62,481 nucleotides of DNA. It comes from Photorhabdus khanii NC19. Lineage in GTDB: Bacteria; Pseudomonadota; Gammaproteobacteria; Enterobacterales; Enterobacteriaceae. This document shows, piece by piece, positions 8,936 through 18,606 of the stretch (its first letter is position 1; each line of letters begins with the position of its first letter). Both the position numbers and the translations under genes were made by a program. Location of the stretch: contig NZ_AYSJ01000002.1 in assembly GCF_000517265.1 (NCBI RefSeq), forward strand, positions 117,507 to 179,987, given 5' to 3'. The notes under the pieces were generated by a model that saw only the letters and a program-made list of their open reading frames with translations, was not told the DNA's origin and ran no database searches.

Positions 8936-10667
8936 CCCATATCGCCAATATCACCGCCGCCGCCCTGAAATCCAGCGCGGCAGATACTACTAAATATATG
9001 GGGCAGATGTTTTCGAATTTTTCCAGCCATGCTAAAGCCGTAGGGAATATTCAGTTTGCTGAGGAACTGGCGGGAAAAGCTATCATCATGTCGAAAACAT
9101 TTGGCACCAGTATGGAGGAAATTGCGGATTTGATGGAGGGGGTCCGCGCAGCAGGAACGCATTTCGGGGTAGGTATTGATGAACAATTGGCGGTATTGGG
9201 GGAATTGCACCGTTCATTGGGTACAGAGTCCAGTAGTGTTTATGAATCGTTTTTGACCGATGCCGCTGAGGGCGCGAAAAAACTTAGCATCAGTTTTGTT
9301 AATGCGTCTGGTCATATGCTAACCCTGCCGGAAATGTTGGAAAAGCTACAGGCCAAATATGGCAAAAGTATTGAGGGCAACCTTAAGGCACAATAAGGAA
9401 ATTGAGGAGGCATTTGGCGATTCTGCCATTGTCGTAAAACAATTGTATGGCAATGTGGATATACTGCGTAAGAATATTTCGGCATTAGGGGCCAATGATG
9501 GCCTGAAACGTGCTCGCGAAATGGCCGAGCGGATGGCGAACCCGTGGGAACGGTTACACGCCATTTGGCAGAATATCCGCATCGCCGTAGGTTCAACATT
9601 GCTCCCGGTTATCTCTTCACTGGTCAATAGGCTTGCCAATGCCGGTCAATTACTGGTGCGCTGGCTGAAATTGTTTCCGAATATCGCCCGTTGGGTCGGT
9701 TATATCACCATCGGTATTCTGAGTTTTGCCGCTGCGGGGGCTGTCGCCAATATCGTCATGGGCGTATCTAAATTTATTTGGATTGGCCTTAAGGGGATTT
9801 GGGTAGCCTGTACTTTGAGTCTGAAATTGGGCGCGGCGGCAGTATGGCTCTATAACGCTGCCATTATTGCATGGAGTACTACATTACGTGTGTTACACGG
9901 GGTATTGTTGGCTGTCAGGATTGCGGCAATGTCGGCGGGTGTCTCTTTCACCTTTATGAGCTGGCCGATACTGCTGATTATTGCCGTTATCGCTTTGCTC
10001 GCTTACGGCATTTATAAGCTGATCCAGCATTGGGACGAAATTAAAGCCACCATGATGAACACCACGGCATTTAAGATGGTGGCGGCTTATGTGAAATGGG
10101 TCGGCGGGATATTTAGTGCGGTCTGGGATCGCGGATGGCTGGAATAATCTGTGTAACGGGTTTAGCCGTTTTTCACTGGCGGATACTTTTTCCGGCATTG
10201 TGGATAGCATCGGCAATATTTTCGGCGGTTTATGGGATTGGCTGATGAAATCCTTTTCCGACAGCTACCATTGGATTGTCGATAAATTAAATGATATTCC
10301 CGGTATTAATATTGAAACCCAGGCCATTGAAAAAACCGTCGCTGAACCAATGGGAAAAGCGACGATTCCCAATATGGGCCTGGGGGAAAATCCCCCCAAA
10401 TTGATGACCCAATCCAAGGGTATTTTTCAGGGGCAACCTAAAGCCATGATCCAGCCTGTGCAAGCGATTGAACCGCCAGAAAACGAGCGTGTATTAACGG
10501 GCGGGAAAAAGCAGGGTATCGGTAAGAATGGCCTGATAAAAGGGATAACAACCCATTCACAGACCATCAATGATAACAGTCGCCGAATTGAAAATGTGAC
10601 GTTGAATATTTCCAACGGGATGACACCGGAGCAATTAACGGAATGGGAACAAGTGGCACATGGATGA
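8858..10667 (+). pseudogene. Phage tail tape measure protein, N-terminus deleted and two frameshifts
   Basis: Tape measure proteins set tail length and cross the host membrane. Three consecutive frames give one continuous product. 8869-9396 has a helical TMP-like domain (FSSHAKAVGNIQFAEELAGKA). 9359-10147 has FGDSAIVVKQLYGNVDIL, then GLKRAREMAERMANPWERLH and several hydrophobic segments at residues about 75-220 of that piece. 10116-10667 holds the C-terminal domain (GGLWDWLMKSFSDSYHW). The shifts fall near 9390 and 10135. The long N-terminal coiled coil is missing, removed by the deletion that ends at about 8858. No functional tail can be made from this gene. Confidence 0.8.
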
Positions 10668-10995
10668 GCCGAAATACATTGATTTATTCATTAGTGAGCG
10701 CAATTTCACACTTAATTCAGGGAATGAACCGCATTTCTGTCATAACCGTGTTTCTATCTGTCAGGATTGTGTACACGCTATTATTGAAAGTGGTCTGGCA
10801 ACTGAACTTATCGCCGAACGCAGCCCAACATTACGGGCAGACATTCACACACAGATAGGAATACTGGTCGAAGACGATGAACGGATTATTCCGGGAACGG
10901 TCATCATTAATGAAGAATCACGGATTAAGTTATGGATAACCGCCGAAACTTATGATTTTGGCCGTATTAACGTGAGTGTGAGCAGTGGAAACTAA
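10660..10995 (+). CDS. Phage protein, DUF2590-like
   Basis: A 111-residue protein encoded between tape measure and baseplate J, beginning MDEPKYIDLFISERNFTLNSGNEP. The motif LIAERSPTLRADIHTQI followed by LVEDDERIIPGTVII matches what I recall of the DUF2590 family from K139-like phages. The size and position resemble the gpW/gp25-type baseplate wedge proteins of other myophages, so a wedge role is an inference. The ATG lies across the stop of the tape measure remnant and the stop overlaps the GTG start of the next gene. Confidence 0.65.
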   Translation: MDEPKYIDLFISERNFTLNSGNEPHFCHNRVSICQDCVHAIIESGLATELIAERSPTLRADIHTQIGILVEDDERIIPGTVIINEESRIKLWITAETYDFGRINVSVSSGN

Positions 10996-12014
10996 ACCGA
11001 CGATTGATTACGAAAAGGTGTTACATGATGGTGGGATGCCGACCACCGAGGCCGAAATCAGCGCCGCCTTTGCTAAAGTTGTGGATGAGGCGGGGCTTGT
11101 CACCAACACGTCGAAAATGTCTCCGTTTTGGCGGCTGATTAACACCCTAGTGACGCGCCCAGTGTTATGGCTGAAAGCGGCATTAATTAATGTCACCCTG
11201 AAAAATATGTATTTGGCGACCGCATCCGGCACATGGCTGGATATGTTTGCGTGGGGCGTCAACCTGAAACGTAAACCCGCATCCGCTGCGCAGGGTGTGC
11301 TCCGCTTCTATAAAACCGCAGGGGCATCGATGGTGACCGTGCCCGCCGGAACGGTGATCCAGACTGAACGTATTAATGGCGAAATCTATCGCGTCAGCAC
11401 CACGGAAAGCGTAGTGATGGCCGACAATGTGTTCAGTGCCTTATTGCCTGTTAGAGCAGAAGCCGCAGGCGGTGCTTTCAACTTTGCCCCCGGTTATTTT
11501 CGTATCCTGCCTGTGGCAGTGTCCGGCATTGAGCGAGTACAGAATGAAGAGGGTTGGCTATTGACGCCTGGTTCAGATGCCGAATCAGATGATGATTTGC
11601 GCGACCGCTGCCGTAACCAATATAACTGGGTAGGCAACTATCATACTGATGCGGTTTACCGTGGCATGATTGCCGCTGTGGCAGGTTTGAGCATTGACCG
11701 CATTTTTTTCCTGCATGATGCGCCTCGTGGCGCCGGAACGGCAAACGCCTATTTGTTGCTGGATTCTGGGGTCATCAGCCAGCCCTTTATTGAGGCGGTG
11801 AACGATTACATCACCCATCAGGGGCATCATGGGCATGGGGATGATATGCAGTGTCTGCCGATGCCCGAAACGCATTATGAATTATCTGTCACGCTGTTTG
11901 TGGCAAATCTGGCAAACTACAGCCAGGAACAGGTAACAACATTAAAAACGGATGTTGAGAACCTGATCCGCTGCTCTTTTCGGGAAAATAGGGAATATCA
12001 CGTGAAAAAAACTT

Positions 12015-12025
12015 GGCCGTACTCT
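12015..12025. repeat. IS4 target-site duplication, left copy
   Basis: GGCCGTACTCT, identical to 13437-13447 on the other side of the element. Eleven bases is within the range known for IS4. Confidence 0.95.
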
Positions 12026-13436
12026 TAATGCCGATCAGTTAAGGATCAGTTGACCGATCCAGTGGTTATGTAAGAATCCGTAACTTATAACGATTACGGA
12101 TTTTTTTATGCTACTCAGCCAAGCTCTTGAGACTATCCATAACTATACACCGGAAGAATTTTCTGCTCTTTCCGACCTTCTTTCACCTGAGATTATTGAC
12201 GAATGCCTAGTCGATACTGGCGTTGCAACTGTTCGTAAACGCAGGCTTCCGATGGAAATGATGGTCTGGGCGATTACTGGAATGGCCTTGTTTCGCTCTC
12301 TGTCCATGAATCAGATTGTCTCTCATCTGGATATACTTCTTCCCGGCAAGCGTCCTTTTGTTGTTCCCAGTGCCGTGGTTCAGGCTCGTCAGCGGCTCGG
12401 CGCTGATGTCATAAAACAAGTTTTTGAAAAAACAAGCCGACTCTGGTTTGAAAAAACACCCCTATCTCACTGGAATGGACTCACATTGATGGCATTGGAC
12501 GGAACACTTTGGCGTACACCAGATACACCAGAAAATGATGCTGCTTTTGGTCGGACAGCGAATGCACATTCATCTTCTGAATGGCCGCAGCTTCGGATGG
12601 TCTGCCAAATGGAGGTGACAAGCCATTTACTGGCTGGTGCTGCCTTCGGCAGTGTATCTGCTATCAGCGAGGTTGACCTTGCAGCTCGTCTGGCCAATCA
12701 AACATCTGAGCATACGCTAACTATTATGGATAAAGGATTTTATGCGCTTGGACTTCTGCATCACTGGCAGTCATCGGGTACAGAAAAACACGGGATGTTA
12801 CCACTGAGAAAAGGCGCGCAATACAAGGTGGTACGTAAACTAGGTAAAAACGATGAACTCGTTGAACTGACATTATCACCTCAAGCGAGAAAAAAATGGG
12901 CAAATGCCCCAGCCACGCTGACAGCGAGACTACTGTGTAAGACAATCAAAAATAAAATAGTTTATATACTAACATCAATGACAGATCCGCAGAAATACCC
13001 GAAAGCTGACATTGCAGAGCTGTATGGATATCGTTGGGAAATTGAACACGGGTTCAGGGAAATGAAGCAACATAGGCTGAAAAACGAGCTGACTCTGAGA
13101 AGTAAAAAACCGGAGCTTATCGAGCAGGAGTTGTGGGGTGTTGTACTGGCGTACAATTTGCTGCGTTTTATGATGACTCAGATGGCGTATAGCCAGAAAG
13201 GAACAGAACCTTACCAAATAGGGTTTAAGCAGGCTTGCCTCTATCTTACAGGTCAGTTGAGCCTATTACCCCGAGTCTCTCCTGGAAAAATACCTCAGTT
13301 TATGTCTCAGTTGCTTGATATGTCTAAAAGCTTTGTGCTGCCAGTAAGAAGGGAAAGGCATTACCCACGGGCAGTGAAAAAAAGCCGCAACGATATCCGT
13401 TACGGCATTCATAATTATCTTAACTGACAAGCATTA
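12026..13436 (+). mobile_element. IS4 (IS4-family element close to E. coli IS4), 1411 bp
   Basis: The left end TAATGCCGATCAGTTAAG (12026-12043) is the terminal repeat I know from E. coli IS4. The right end, CTTAACTGACAAGCATTA (13419-13436), is its imperfect mate. The element has one intact transposase ORF and sits between perfect 11-bp direct repeats within the baseplate J gene. Structure and ORF are intact, so it may be transposition-competent. Confidence 0.95.
12108..13427 (+). CDS. IS4 transposase
   Basis: A cut-and-paste DDE transposase of 439 residues, nearly the length of E. coli IS4 transposase. The N-terminal region (MLLSQALETIHNYTPEEFSALSDLL) binds the ends. The catalytic core has D in LMALDGTLWRTPD, D in LTIMDKGFYALGLLHHW and the IS4 signature YGYRWEIEHGFREMKQH carrying the catalytic glutamate. 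No frameshift or stop interrupts it. It is the only transposase in the window that looks functional. Confidence 0.95.
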   Translation: MLLSQALETIHNYTPEEFSALSDLLSPEIIDECLVDTGVATVRKRRLPMEMMVWAITGMALFRSLSMNQIVSHLDILLPGKRPFVVPSAVVQARQRLGADVIKQVFEKTSRLWFEKTPLSHWNGLTLMALDGTLWRTPDTPENDAAFGRTANAHSSSEWPQLRMVCQMEVTSHLLAGAAFGSVSAISEVDLAARLANQTSEHTLTIMDKGFYALGLLHHWQSSGTEKHGMLPLRKGAQYKVVRKLGKNDELVELTLSPQARKKWANAPATLTARLLCKTIKNKIVYILTSMTDPQKYPKADIAELYGYRWEIEHGFREMKQHRLKNELTLRSKKPELIEQELWGVVLAYNLLRFMMTQMAYSQKGTEPYQIGFKQACLYLTGQLSLLPRVSPGKIPQFMSQLLDMSKSFVLPVRRERHYPRAVKKSRNDIRYGIHNYLN

Positions 13437-13447
13437 GGCCGTACTCT
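13437..13447. repeat. IS4 target-site duplication, right copy
   Basis: GGCCGTACTCT, matching 12015-12025. The interrupted reading frame resumes right after it. Confidence 0.95.
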
Positions 13448-13583
13448 CGATTTTCTTTTTCGAACTTAGGGCGTGAAATTCACCGTGAATTTACCGAAAT
13501 TGAATCTTTGTCATTTTCATTGGATGACATTCTCAGTGATTTGAGTGTGCCCAGACTGCAATCACTGATAATTGAGGTGAAGC

Positions 13584-14240
13584 ATGTCTGAATTCAGGGA
13601 ACGACTCAAGCGGCTGGCGCTGCCCTCATGGATGGATAAGGGAGAACCCGCCAAACTGCTTTGGGCCGCGCGTGAGTTCTGGTTAATGATTTACCGCTGG
13701 TTGACATGGCCGTTAGCACAATTGGACGCGGAAACTTGTTCGGCGGAATTACTGCCGATGTTGGCCTATCAGCGGGACATCCAGCGTTTTAATGGTGAAC
13801 CGCTGACATTATTTCGTAAGCGTGTGAAATACGCGTTTATTAACGCCAGAGAGGCGGGCAGTGTCGCGGGATTTATCGCCATCTTTGAACGTTTAGGGGT
13901 CGGCCATGTTGAAGTACTGGAACGTCAGCCAGGGATAGATTGGGATGTGATTATTTTGCGGATCAGTGACGGCCAAATAGCCGAGCATCCTGATTTGCTG
14001 ATGAACATTATTCGTCAGTACGGCCGTACCTGCCGACGCTACCGTTTTGAAGTGATTACAAAAAATCAACTGCTTATGCGTGTGGGCAGTTTGGGCGCGG
14101 AATATTGCTGTTATTACGCGGCCATGTCCTCGCAGCCCCTGCTATTAAAAGTGGGTTATATGTCGGGGGAGTCCGTTTTTGATTGCGCCAGTTTAAAGGC
14201 GATTACCGCACCGAATATGACCTACGGTGCATCATTATAA
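13584..14240 (+). CDS. Phage baseplate/tail protein I (gpI-like)
   Basis: gpI joins the baseplate wedge and the tail fibre. It follows baseplate J with an 8-base overlap (GAGGTG ribosome binding site inside J). It has the typical start SEFRERLKRLALPSWMDKG and the EAGSVAGFIAIFERLGV segment of the tail protein I family. The C-terminal part is less conserved. At 218 residues its size is normal, and it is intact. The order J-I-H(fibre)-G(assembly) is that of P2-like phages. Confidence 0.75.
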   Translation: MSEFRERLKRLALPSWMDKGEPAKLLWAAREFWLMIYRWLTWPLAQLDAETCSAELLPMLAYQRDIQRFNGEPLTLFRKRVKYAFINAREAGSVAGFIAIFERLGVGHVEVLERQPGIDWDVIILRISDGQIAEHPDLLMNIIRQYGRTCRRYRFEVITKNQLLMRVGSLGAEYCCYYAAMSSQPLLLKVGYMSGESVFDCASLKAITAPNMTYGASL

Positions 14241-14249
14241 GGAAATAAT

Positions 14250-15695
14250 ATGGCATCAGTGATTACCGTAGACTTTGAAAAATGGAAAGCGCAGCAGGCT
14301 GCGGCGGGAAAGCCCGTGGTTTTGGATGAATTTGTTTTTGCTTATGTGCCGGATTTAGATCCCGCTCTTGCCATTAATCGCGATGAGAAATTACCTGCCG
14401 AAAGTCATATTGTGCATCGTCAGGCTGTGAACAAAACAGGGTTAGCGAGCGAAAACGCGGTAGCCTACACCTACAGTGTCACATTGGGAACGGAAGCCGG
14501 TCATTTTGATTTTAACTGGATTAGCCTGATAAATAAGGCTTCTGGCATTATTGGCATGATTACCCACGCCTCAACTCAGAAAAAAATTAAGACCGCGAAC
14601 GGATTACAGGGAAATGTACTCACCCGTTCTTTCTTGCTGGAGTTTGACGGGGCAGCTAAAGAGACCGCTATCACGACCACGGCGGAAACCTGGCAGATTG
14701 ATTTTACCGCCCGTTTATCTGGCATCGATGAAATGCAGCGCCTGATTAATGCTGACAGTTACGGTGAGGCGGCTTTTTTCGGTGATGGGTTTTCCGTGGT
14801 TCGCAGTGGTGATCAATACACGGTAAAAAAAGGGCTGGCTTATGTTGGCGGGTTGCGGGGTGAATTGGTGTTTGACCAAACGCTTAACCACCTGCGTGAT
14901 ACCCGTGTTTATGCGGATTTTAGCTATCAAGGCAATTTGGTCAGCCAGTGGAAAACCGTCGAACGGGCAAGGAATGCTGTACCCAATGACAGGAAAATTA
15001 ACGGGAAATCGCTATTGTCTGATATCAATTTGATGGCGGGTGATGTTGGAGCCTATCACCAGACTACCTATATGACTGCGCTACCGGACAGGCATTATTC
15101 GGGGCCGTTTTCTTGTGGTCGGGAAAATGGATGGGCCAAAGGGGTGAGTATTGGAGTAGGGGGTGACACGGGGCAAATTTGGATTGATGCCGATGCACAG
15201 TTGCACACCCGATTTCTCAACGCTAACGGTACCGTAGAGCAAAAGATGACGATGGGTATTCCTATTGGCGCCACTATCGAATGGCATTCGGCTGCGCCGA
15301 TACCCGCCGGATATGAACCCAATGAGGGACGCTCATTCCGTGCGGCAGATTACCCTGAGCTGGCCAAAATTTTTCCCGATCTGAAATTACCTGATGACAG
15401 AGGCTTATTTAAGCGTGGTCTGGATAGAGGACGCGGTTTAGATTCCGGTCGTTCGTTAGGGAGTGTTCAGGGGGACGCGATCAGAAATATCACGGGATCA
15501 TTAGGTAATCCCACTATTGAGAGCGGGAGCAACGCGTCTGGTGCATTCAGCTACCGGTATAAGGCAGGCGGTCGCGCAGCCGGTGCCGGTGGTGGGGTGA
15601 TTTCATGGACATTTGACGCGTCGAGAGTGGTCCCGACAGCAAATGAAAACCGACCTGTCAACAAATCAGTGATTTATATTACGAGGGTAAAGTAA
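14250..15695 (+). CDS. Phage tail fibre protein with collar domain
   Basis: The receptor-binding fibre that attaches to the baseplate. Residues 1-160 form the conserved attachment domain (DEFVFAYVPDLDPALAINRDE, then EAGHFDFNWISLINKASG), typical of DUF3751-type fibre N-termini. The middle is beta-rich, and a phage collar domain lies near residues 345-400 (PIGATIEWHSAAPIPAGYEP, then FRAADYPELAKIFPDLKLPD). The C-terminal tip is glycine-rich with ENRPVNKSVIYITRVK at the end, the usual chaperone-dependent tip. At 481 residues it is shorter than many, but nothing is visibly missing. GGAAATAAT lies before the ATG, and the stop overlaps the start of its assembly protein. Confidence 0.85.
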   Translation: MASVITVDFEKWKAQQAAAGKPVVLDEFVFAYVPDLDPALAINRDEKLPAESHIVHRQAVNKTGLASENAVAYTYSVTLGTEAGHFDFNWISLINKASGIIGMITHASTQKKIKTANGLQGNVLTRSFLLEFDGAAKETAITTTAETWQIDFTARLSGIDEMQRLINADSYGEAAFFGDGFSVVRSGDQYTVKKGLAYVGGLRGELVFDQTLNHLRDTRVYADFSYQGNLVSQWKTVERARNAVPNDRKINGKSLLSDINLMAGDVGAYHQTTYMTALPDRHYSGPFSCGRENGWAKGVSIGVGGDTGQIWIDADAQLHTRFLNANGTVEQKMTMGIPIGATIEWHSAAPIPAGYEPNEGRSFRAADYPELAKIFPDLKLPDDRGLFKRGLDRGRGLDSGRSLGSVQGDAIRNITGSLGNPTIESGSNASGAFSYRYKAGGRAAGAGGGVISWTFDASRVVPTANENRPVNKSVIYITRVK

Positions 15696-16315
15696 TGGTT
15701 AAATACAGTGCAGATATTCAAATGGCCCGGTTTGATGATGATGGGTTAGCCATTGTTAGCGGATGGGTGGCGGTTTATCGTTGTCATCCTGAAACACGAG
15801 AATATATTGGGGCCGATATGGATCTGGTGCCACGAGGTTTTTCTGTTGCCGCTAATGCGTATTTGGATGCGCCCGCATTACCTGACACTCATGATATTGC
15901 GATTTGTCGTAGTGTAGATGAAAAATCCTGGCGACATGTGCCTGACTATCGGGGTAAAACGGCGTATGCAACCGATACAGGCCGGCCGATCAATATTACC
16001 GCCATCGGCGTGTTGCCAGATAATCTCACCCTGCAATCACCCCAAACTCCCTTTGATAAGTGGGAGAATAAGCAATGGGTAACAGATAAATCAGCCCTAA
16101 AAGCTCATCAAATTGAACAGGCTGAGCAGCAAAAAATCTCGCTACAGCAGCAGGCCGATGCGGCAATTAAGCCTTTACAGGATGCCATTGATCTGGATAT
16201 CGCCACTGATACCGAAAAATCAGTACTCGTAGAATGGAAAAAATATCGTGTGCGGGTGAACCGGGTAGATCTTTCAACTGCCCCCGGTATCAACTGGCCT
16301 GAGCAACCCGCGTGA
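15695..16315 (+). CDS. Tail fibre assembly protein (Tfa-like)
   Basis: A chaperone that helps the fibre tip fold and trimerise. The conserved C-terminal part is plain: SALKAHQIEQAEQQKISLQQ, then LDIATDTEKSVLVEWKKYRV and ending in INWPEQPA, the Tfa signature. The N-terminal 100 residues are variable and specific to the fibre. At 206 residues and directly after the fibre gene with a one-base overlap, it is confidently assigned. Confidence 0.85.
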   Translation: MVKYSADIQMARFDDDGLAIVSGWVAVYRCHPETREYIGADMDLVPRGFSVAANAYLDAPALPDTHDIAICRSVDEKSWRHVPDYRGKTAYATDTGRPINITAIGVLPDNLTLQSPQTPFDKWENKQWVTDKSALKAHQIEQAEQQKISLQQQADAAIKPLQDAIDLDIATDTEKSVLVEWKKYRVRVNRVDLSTAPGINWPEQPA

Positions 16316-17043
16316 TGAACTGGCAACGGAAAATGATGCGCATCTCCCCGAATATGGCGGGGATGCATTGCTCGATGCTATCCGTCCATCCGTTCGTATA
16401 CGGCATCGGACATAAAACGGACAGCGGTCGCTATCTGAGTCCGGCAAACGCCATCAATTATCTGGCAAATAAAATCAGGGGCGCTGGAAACATAAGCGCC
16501 GTTGTACTCATGATCTGCGCGAAAACGCATAATGAATTTATACAACATTTAACCCAATTTTCAGCGGTGTTGCCGTTGCCGGTATTTTCTCAGGTCACCC
16601 GTATGGCAAAGACAGCGGAATGTCTGGCGATCACCAAAATGCAATTGCCTGGGAGATCGGGGGGCGGTTTGCCTCTGCCTCAACCGTTTTCAACATCGAC
16701 CAGCCGCCTGGCCGTGAATGCGCAATTGGTTGAGCAGGCGAAGGCACAGGCCAGTGTGAGCAATAGTATTGCGGGATTGAAATCGCAATTAACACACTTC
16801 ACCACGGCAAGACAGAACGCCTTACAACAAGTCACTGCCGCCCTGAATGGCGTCAGAGACAAATCGTCGGGTGTCTGGGTATTCTCAGAGAAAGGGAATG
16901 GTGCATTTCTGGCCGAAAAATTGCGTCAGGATATCCCTGAACAGGACGCCGTTTACACGCTGTCGACACTATTTACCGGGGACGATATTAGCGCATTAGA
17001 AAGGATGCTACACAATGAGCCAAATTATCACACTCGCCCTTGA
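16315..17043 (+). CDS. Hypothetical phage protein of the tail region
   Basis: I do not recognise the family. The ATG at 16315 overlaps the stop of the assembly gene; starts further in (for example at MRISPNMAG) are equally possible. The product is about 242 residues. The first 100 are cysteine- and hydrophobic-rich, followed by a helical region with repeated A/Q content (LVEQAKAQASVSNSIAGLKS, then QNALQQVTAALNGV). The C-terminus overlaps the next gene by 29 bases. Its place between fibre assembly and baseplate genes suggests a structural or baseplate-associated protein. The odd composition of the first 60 residues leaves open a frameshift or wrong start there. Confidence 0.55.
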   Translation: MNWQRKMMRISPNMAGMHCSMLSVHPFVYGIGHKTDSGRYLSPANAINYLANKIRGAGNISAVVLMICAKTHNEFIQHLTQFSAVLPLPVFSQVTRMAKTAECLAITKMQLPGRSGGGLPLPQPFSTSTSRLAVNAQLVEQAKAQASVSNSIAGLKSQLTHFTTARQNALQQVTAALNGVRDKSSGVWVFSEKGNGAFLAEKLRQDIPEQDAVYTLSTLFTGDDISALERMLHNEPNYHTRP

Positions 17044-17551
17044 TGGCGAGGCCATACCATTAAAAAGTCTGACCGTAACCCCATCGGTGGTATTTCAGGA
17101 CACAGACCAAAGCGGCCAGTCATCCAGTACCGCCGTAGCGGAGCAAGGCATTAAGCCCAAGGAGTTACGTGTTACGGGGATCATTCCGTTTACTGAGCAA
17201 AAAACGCTGTCACGCCTGTTTGCACTGGCGGAGGCCAAAGATAAGGGAAATCTGAAACGTTATCGTGTCGCTAACCTGACCGCAGGTGCTATCAATTTTC
17301 GTATCGGGACATTCACCCATACCCTTGATGCCAGCAAAATCGACGGTAAACAGGCATGGCAGGTCACATTTACTTTGCGTGAACATTTATCTGTTGCCGA
17401 GAACCGGGACGCCCGCACTGCTGATAATATTCAGGCCAAAAAGCAAACAGGTCAGGGCGCAGCCGCAGCAAAAGAAGCGCCGGAAAAATTAAGCTGGTTT
17501 GAAAGAAAAGTATTGAAACCGATTAATGACAAAATAGGACCCGGCAAATAA
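17015..17551 (+). CDS. Phage baseplate-complex protein, probable
   Basis: A 178-residue protein opening MSQIITLALDGEAIPLKSLTV, with a beta-rich core in which IKPKELRVTGIIPFTEQKTLS stands out, and a charged, alanine-rich C-terminal tail. The fold prediction by eye (tandem beta strands, a DxxIP start) matches the short baseplate proteins that precede gpD-like hubs in K139-like phages. The exact function is inferred from position only. It overlaps the upstream gene by 29 bases and its stop overlaps the next ATG, so translation is coupled. Confidence 0.6.
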   Translation: MSQIITLALDGEAIPLKSLTVTPSVVFQDTDQSGQSSSTAVAEQGIKPKELRVTGIIPFTEQKTLSRLFALAEAKDKGNLKRYRVANLTAGAINFRIGTFTHTLDASKIDGKQAWQVTFTLREHLSVAENRDARTADNIQAKKQTGQGAAAAKEAPEKLSWFERKVLKPINDKIGPGK

Positions 17552-18597
17552 TGACACCGATTAACCGGCTCTATCTTTCTGGCGATGAAATTCATCTGGT
17601 TGACGCTAATATTATGCTGGAACTGTCATCCTGTGGCCGGGGTTTTATCACGGCGGAAACGACAATCGATTACACTGGAAAATTGGTGCGGCTGGATGTG
17701 GGTTACACGGATTTGGTGTTGCGCTGGTTCACGGGCTATGTGGAACGCTCACAGCCAGCCCAAAACGGTTACCAGCGTTTGTTCGTGCGAGAGCTGGTCG
17801 GCGTGTTTGACCGATTATGGCCGTGTTCATTTCAGCATCCAACCCTGAGCCAGATTGTGGGCTGGTTGCAGGAACACAGCGGACTGACCTTCATATTGCC
17901 GGATGCCCCTTATACGGAGACACCCATCCCGCATTTTACCCATTATGGTACCGGCTATCAGTTGCTGGCTAATCTTGGGCAGGTTTTTTCGATTGAGGAT
18001 TATCTCTGGTATCAATTGCCGGATGGTTCGGTTTATGTCGGCAGTGGGGTGCATTCGATGTTTGCGGGGAAACATGTGGAAATCCCCAATGAGTTTAGCC
18101 AGCGCCAGTCCGCAGGCAATGCGATGACTATTCCCATGATCCCATCATTGCGCCCAGGTGTGGTAGTCAATCAGCACCGGCTGAACAAAGTTAATCTGAA
18201 CAATGAAAACATGGTGATTACATGGGAAGCCATCAACGAATTGATCGGTCAGTCTCAGACCAGAACGCCCATGCAGCGCCAGATTGATGCCGTCTACCCC
18301 GAATTGTCGGCAGGGTTGCACTTACCCAAATTTGCCCGCATTGAGGCACACACCGAAAGCACGGTTAGCGGTGATATTTCCGACCCATTCCGGCCACGCT
18401 ATGCGGTTGATGTTCAATTGCTAGATAATGATGGTCAGGATGCCGCTGTCCCTGTTTACCACGCTGTCCCGCTGCCTTTGCCGATGGCGGGCAGTGAATC
18501 CGGTCTGTTTCAATATCCGCCAGTCGGAACGGTGGTTGAAATTGCTTTTGAGGCAGGCAGGCCGGATAAGCCCTTTATCCGGCAGACATTAAGCTAG
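17551..18597 (+). CDS. Phage baseplate hub/late control protein (gpD-like)
   Basis: A 348-residue protein with the features of gpD/gp27-type hub proteins: beta-barrel starts (LVRLDVGYTDLVLRWFTGYV), then IVGWLQEHSGLTFILPDAPY and FSIEDYLWYQLPDGSVYVGSG. The C-terminal part (VQLLDNDGQDAAVPVYHAV, GLFQYPPVGTVVEIAFEAGR) looks like the OB-fold at the base of a spike (gpV/gp5-like), suggesting that hub and spike base are fused or partnered. It is intact, in the order expected at the end of the tail operon. Confidence 0.7.
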   Translation: MTPINRLYLSGDEIHLVDANIMLELSSCGRGFITAETTIDYTGKLVRLDVGYTDLVLRWFTGYVERSQPAQNGYQRLFVRELVGVFDRLWPCSFQHPTLSQIVGWLQEHSGLTFILPDAPYTETPIPHFTHYGTGYQLLANLGQVFSIEDYLWYQLPDGSVYVGSGVHSMFAGKHVEIPNEFSQRQSAGNAMTIPMIPSLRPGVVVNQHRLNKVNLNNENMVITWEAINELIGQSQTRTPMQRQIDAVYPELSAGLHLPKFARIEAHTESTVSGDISDPFRPRYAVDVQLLDNDGQDAAVPVYHAVPLPLPMAGSESGLFQYPPVGTVVEIAFEAGRPDKPFIRQTLS

Positions 18598-18606
18598 GGC
18601 AATACC

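Larger units (their letters stand above)
10985..13591 (+). pseudogene. Phage baseplate J/gp47-like protein, split by IS4
   Basis: A baseplate wedge component. The gene starts at a GTG (10985) inside the end of the previous gene. It shows the baseplate J features ATASGTWLDMFAWGVNLKRKPAS, the beta-sandwich stretch VPAGTVIQTERINGEIYRV, and the GSDAESDDDLRDRCRNQYNW block. It is interrupted at 12025 by a 1411-bp IS4 flanked by an 11-bp duplication. Taking out the element plus one repeat copy restores the frame: ...YHVKKTWPYS continues directly as RFSFSNLGREIHREFTEIE and ends at the TGA at 13589-13591. Without the insertion the gene is intact at roughly 394 residues. The insertion is therefore fairly recent compared with the rest of the decay. 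Confidence 0.88.
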
